DNA from: Cristatella mucedo
Taxonomy: Eukaryota; Bryozoa; Phylactolaemata; Cristatellidae
Direction of reading: 5' to 3'
Length of the DNA stretch: 31,000 bases
Assembly (NCBI GenBank): GCA_009760855.2
Contig: WPIO01000108.1
Coordinates: 520,001-551,000, forward strand
Within the stretch, counting starts at the first letter, position 1, and each line of letters starts with the position of its first letter. This document shows positions 30,946 to 31,000 of this stretch, one piece after another. The translations under genes were made by a program, and so were the position numbers. Under the pieces are notes generated by a model, which saw nothing but the letters and a program-made list of their open reading frames with translations, did not search any database and had not been told where the DNA came from.

Positions 30946-31000
30946 GCAAAGTGAAAGGCGATGTGAACCTTCCCGAGGGCGACGTGTCTATTGGCGGCTC
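30946..31000 (+). CDS. AHNAK-like: Array exon 17, cut by window end
   Basis: The acceptor ttttcaatag and the first 55 bases (GKVKGDVNLPEGDVSIGG) match the consensus. The rest lies beyond the window, so total copy number and the 3' end of the gene are unknown. Confidence 0.9.

Larger units (their letters stand above)
17264..31000 (+). repeat. AHNAK-like: Tandem array of 17 exon+intron monomers, 855 bp each
   Basis: Acceptors fall at 17264, 18119, 18974, 19829, 20684, 21540, 22395, 23250, 24106, 24959, 25815, 26670, 27525, 28380, 29235, 30091 and 30946. The spacing is 853-856 bp. Each monomer is a 513-bp exon plus a 342-bp intron (340-343 with small indels). Donor g|gttagt and acceptor ttcaatag are the same throughout, except for gtcagt after exon 1 and tttacaatag before exons 6 and 11. 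Copies differ at only a handful of positions in exons and introns alike. The array continues past the window. Confidence 0.97.

Noticed and set aside
17264-31000. CRISPR-like or satellite DNA interpretation of the 855-bp array
   Set aside because: Open coding exons with conserved GT-AG signals, uniform phase and AHNAK-type motifs show it is a spliced gene, not a non-coding satellite or spacer array.

Overview
The window is eukaryotic and almost certainly metazoan, probably an invertebrate. It has spliced coding segments with GT-AG introns, long introns full of GA/CT microsatellites, and a CR1/L2-like LINE with an (ATT)n tail. Nothing bacterial was seen (no operons, Shine-Dalgarno sites or dense ORFs). 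The species cannot be named from sequence alone.

One plus-strand gene appears to run through and beyond the window. It encodes a giant AHNAK/desmoyokin-like repeat protein, recognised by the motif vocabulary KGPKVKG, VDLPEGD, KMPKFKMP and MPKFKGPDIHLPSFKG. The 5' part (1-13 kb) has six supported coding exons that differ from one another: 1408-1614, 3804-4220, 7242-7394, 10243-10440, 10798-11169 and 11523-11909. Every one begins and ends in phase 1. The last is recognisably related to the downstream repeats. A decayed repeat exon lies at 12828-13159. Neither the start codon nor the end of the gene is visible here.

The 3' part (17264-31000) is a tandem array of 17 monomers, the last cut by the window edge. 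Each monomer is about 855 bp: a 513-bp exon (171 codons, phase 1-1) plus a nearly invariant 342-bp intron. The introns are as homogenised as the exons, so the exon+intron block is the unit of duplication. Vertebrate AHNAK, by contrast, carries its repeats in one giant uninterrupted exon. Linked variants recur every five monomers (about 4.28 kb), showing higher-order duplication. Monomer 15 has a 1-bp insertion that would break the frame unless the exon is skipped or the base is an assembly error.

The intervening introns hold mobile and simple-sequence DNA: a nearly complete but frameshifted LINE at about 13.7-16.47 kb, other LINE 3' fragments in both orientations (about 0.88-0.98, 6.45-6.54 and 8.24-8.50 kb), possible tRNA-derived SINE pieces, long homopurine/homopyrimidine tracts on alternating strands, and runs of 16 and 20 C. 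No RNA gene, CRISPR array or second protein-coding host gene could be supported.
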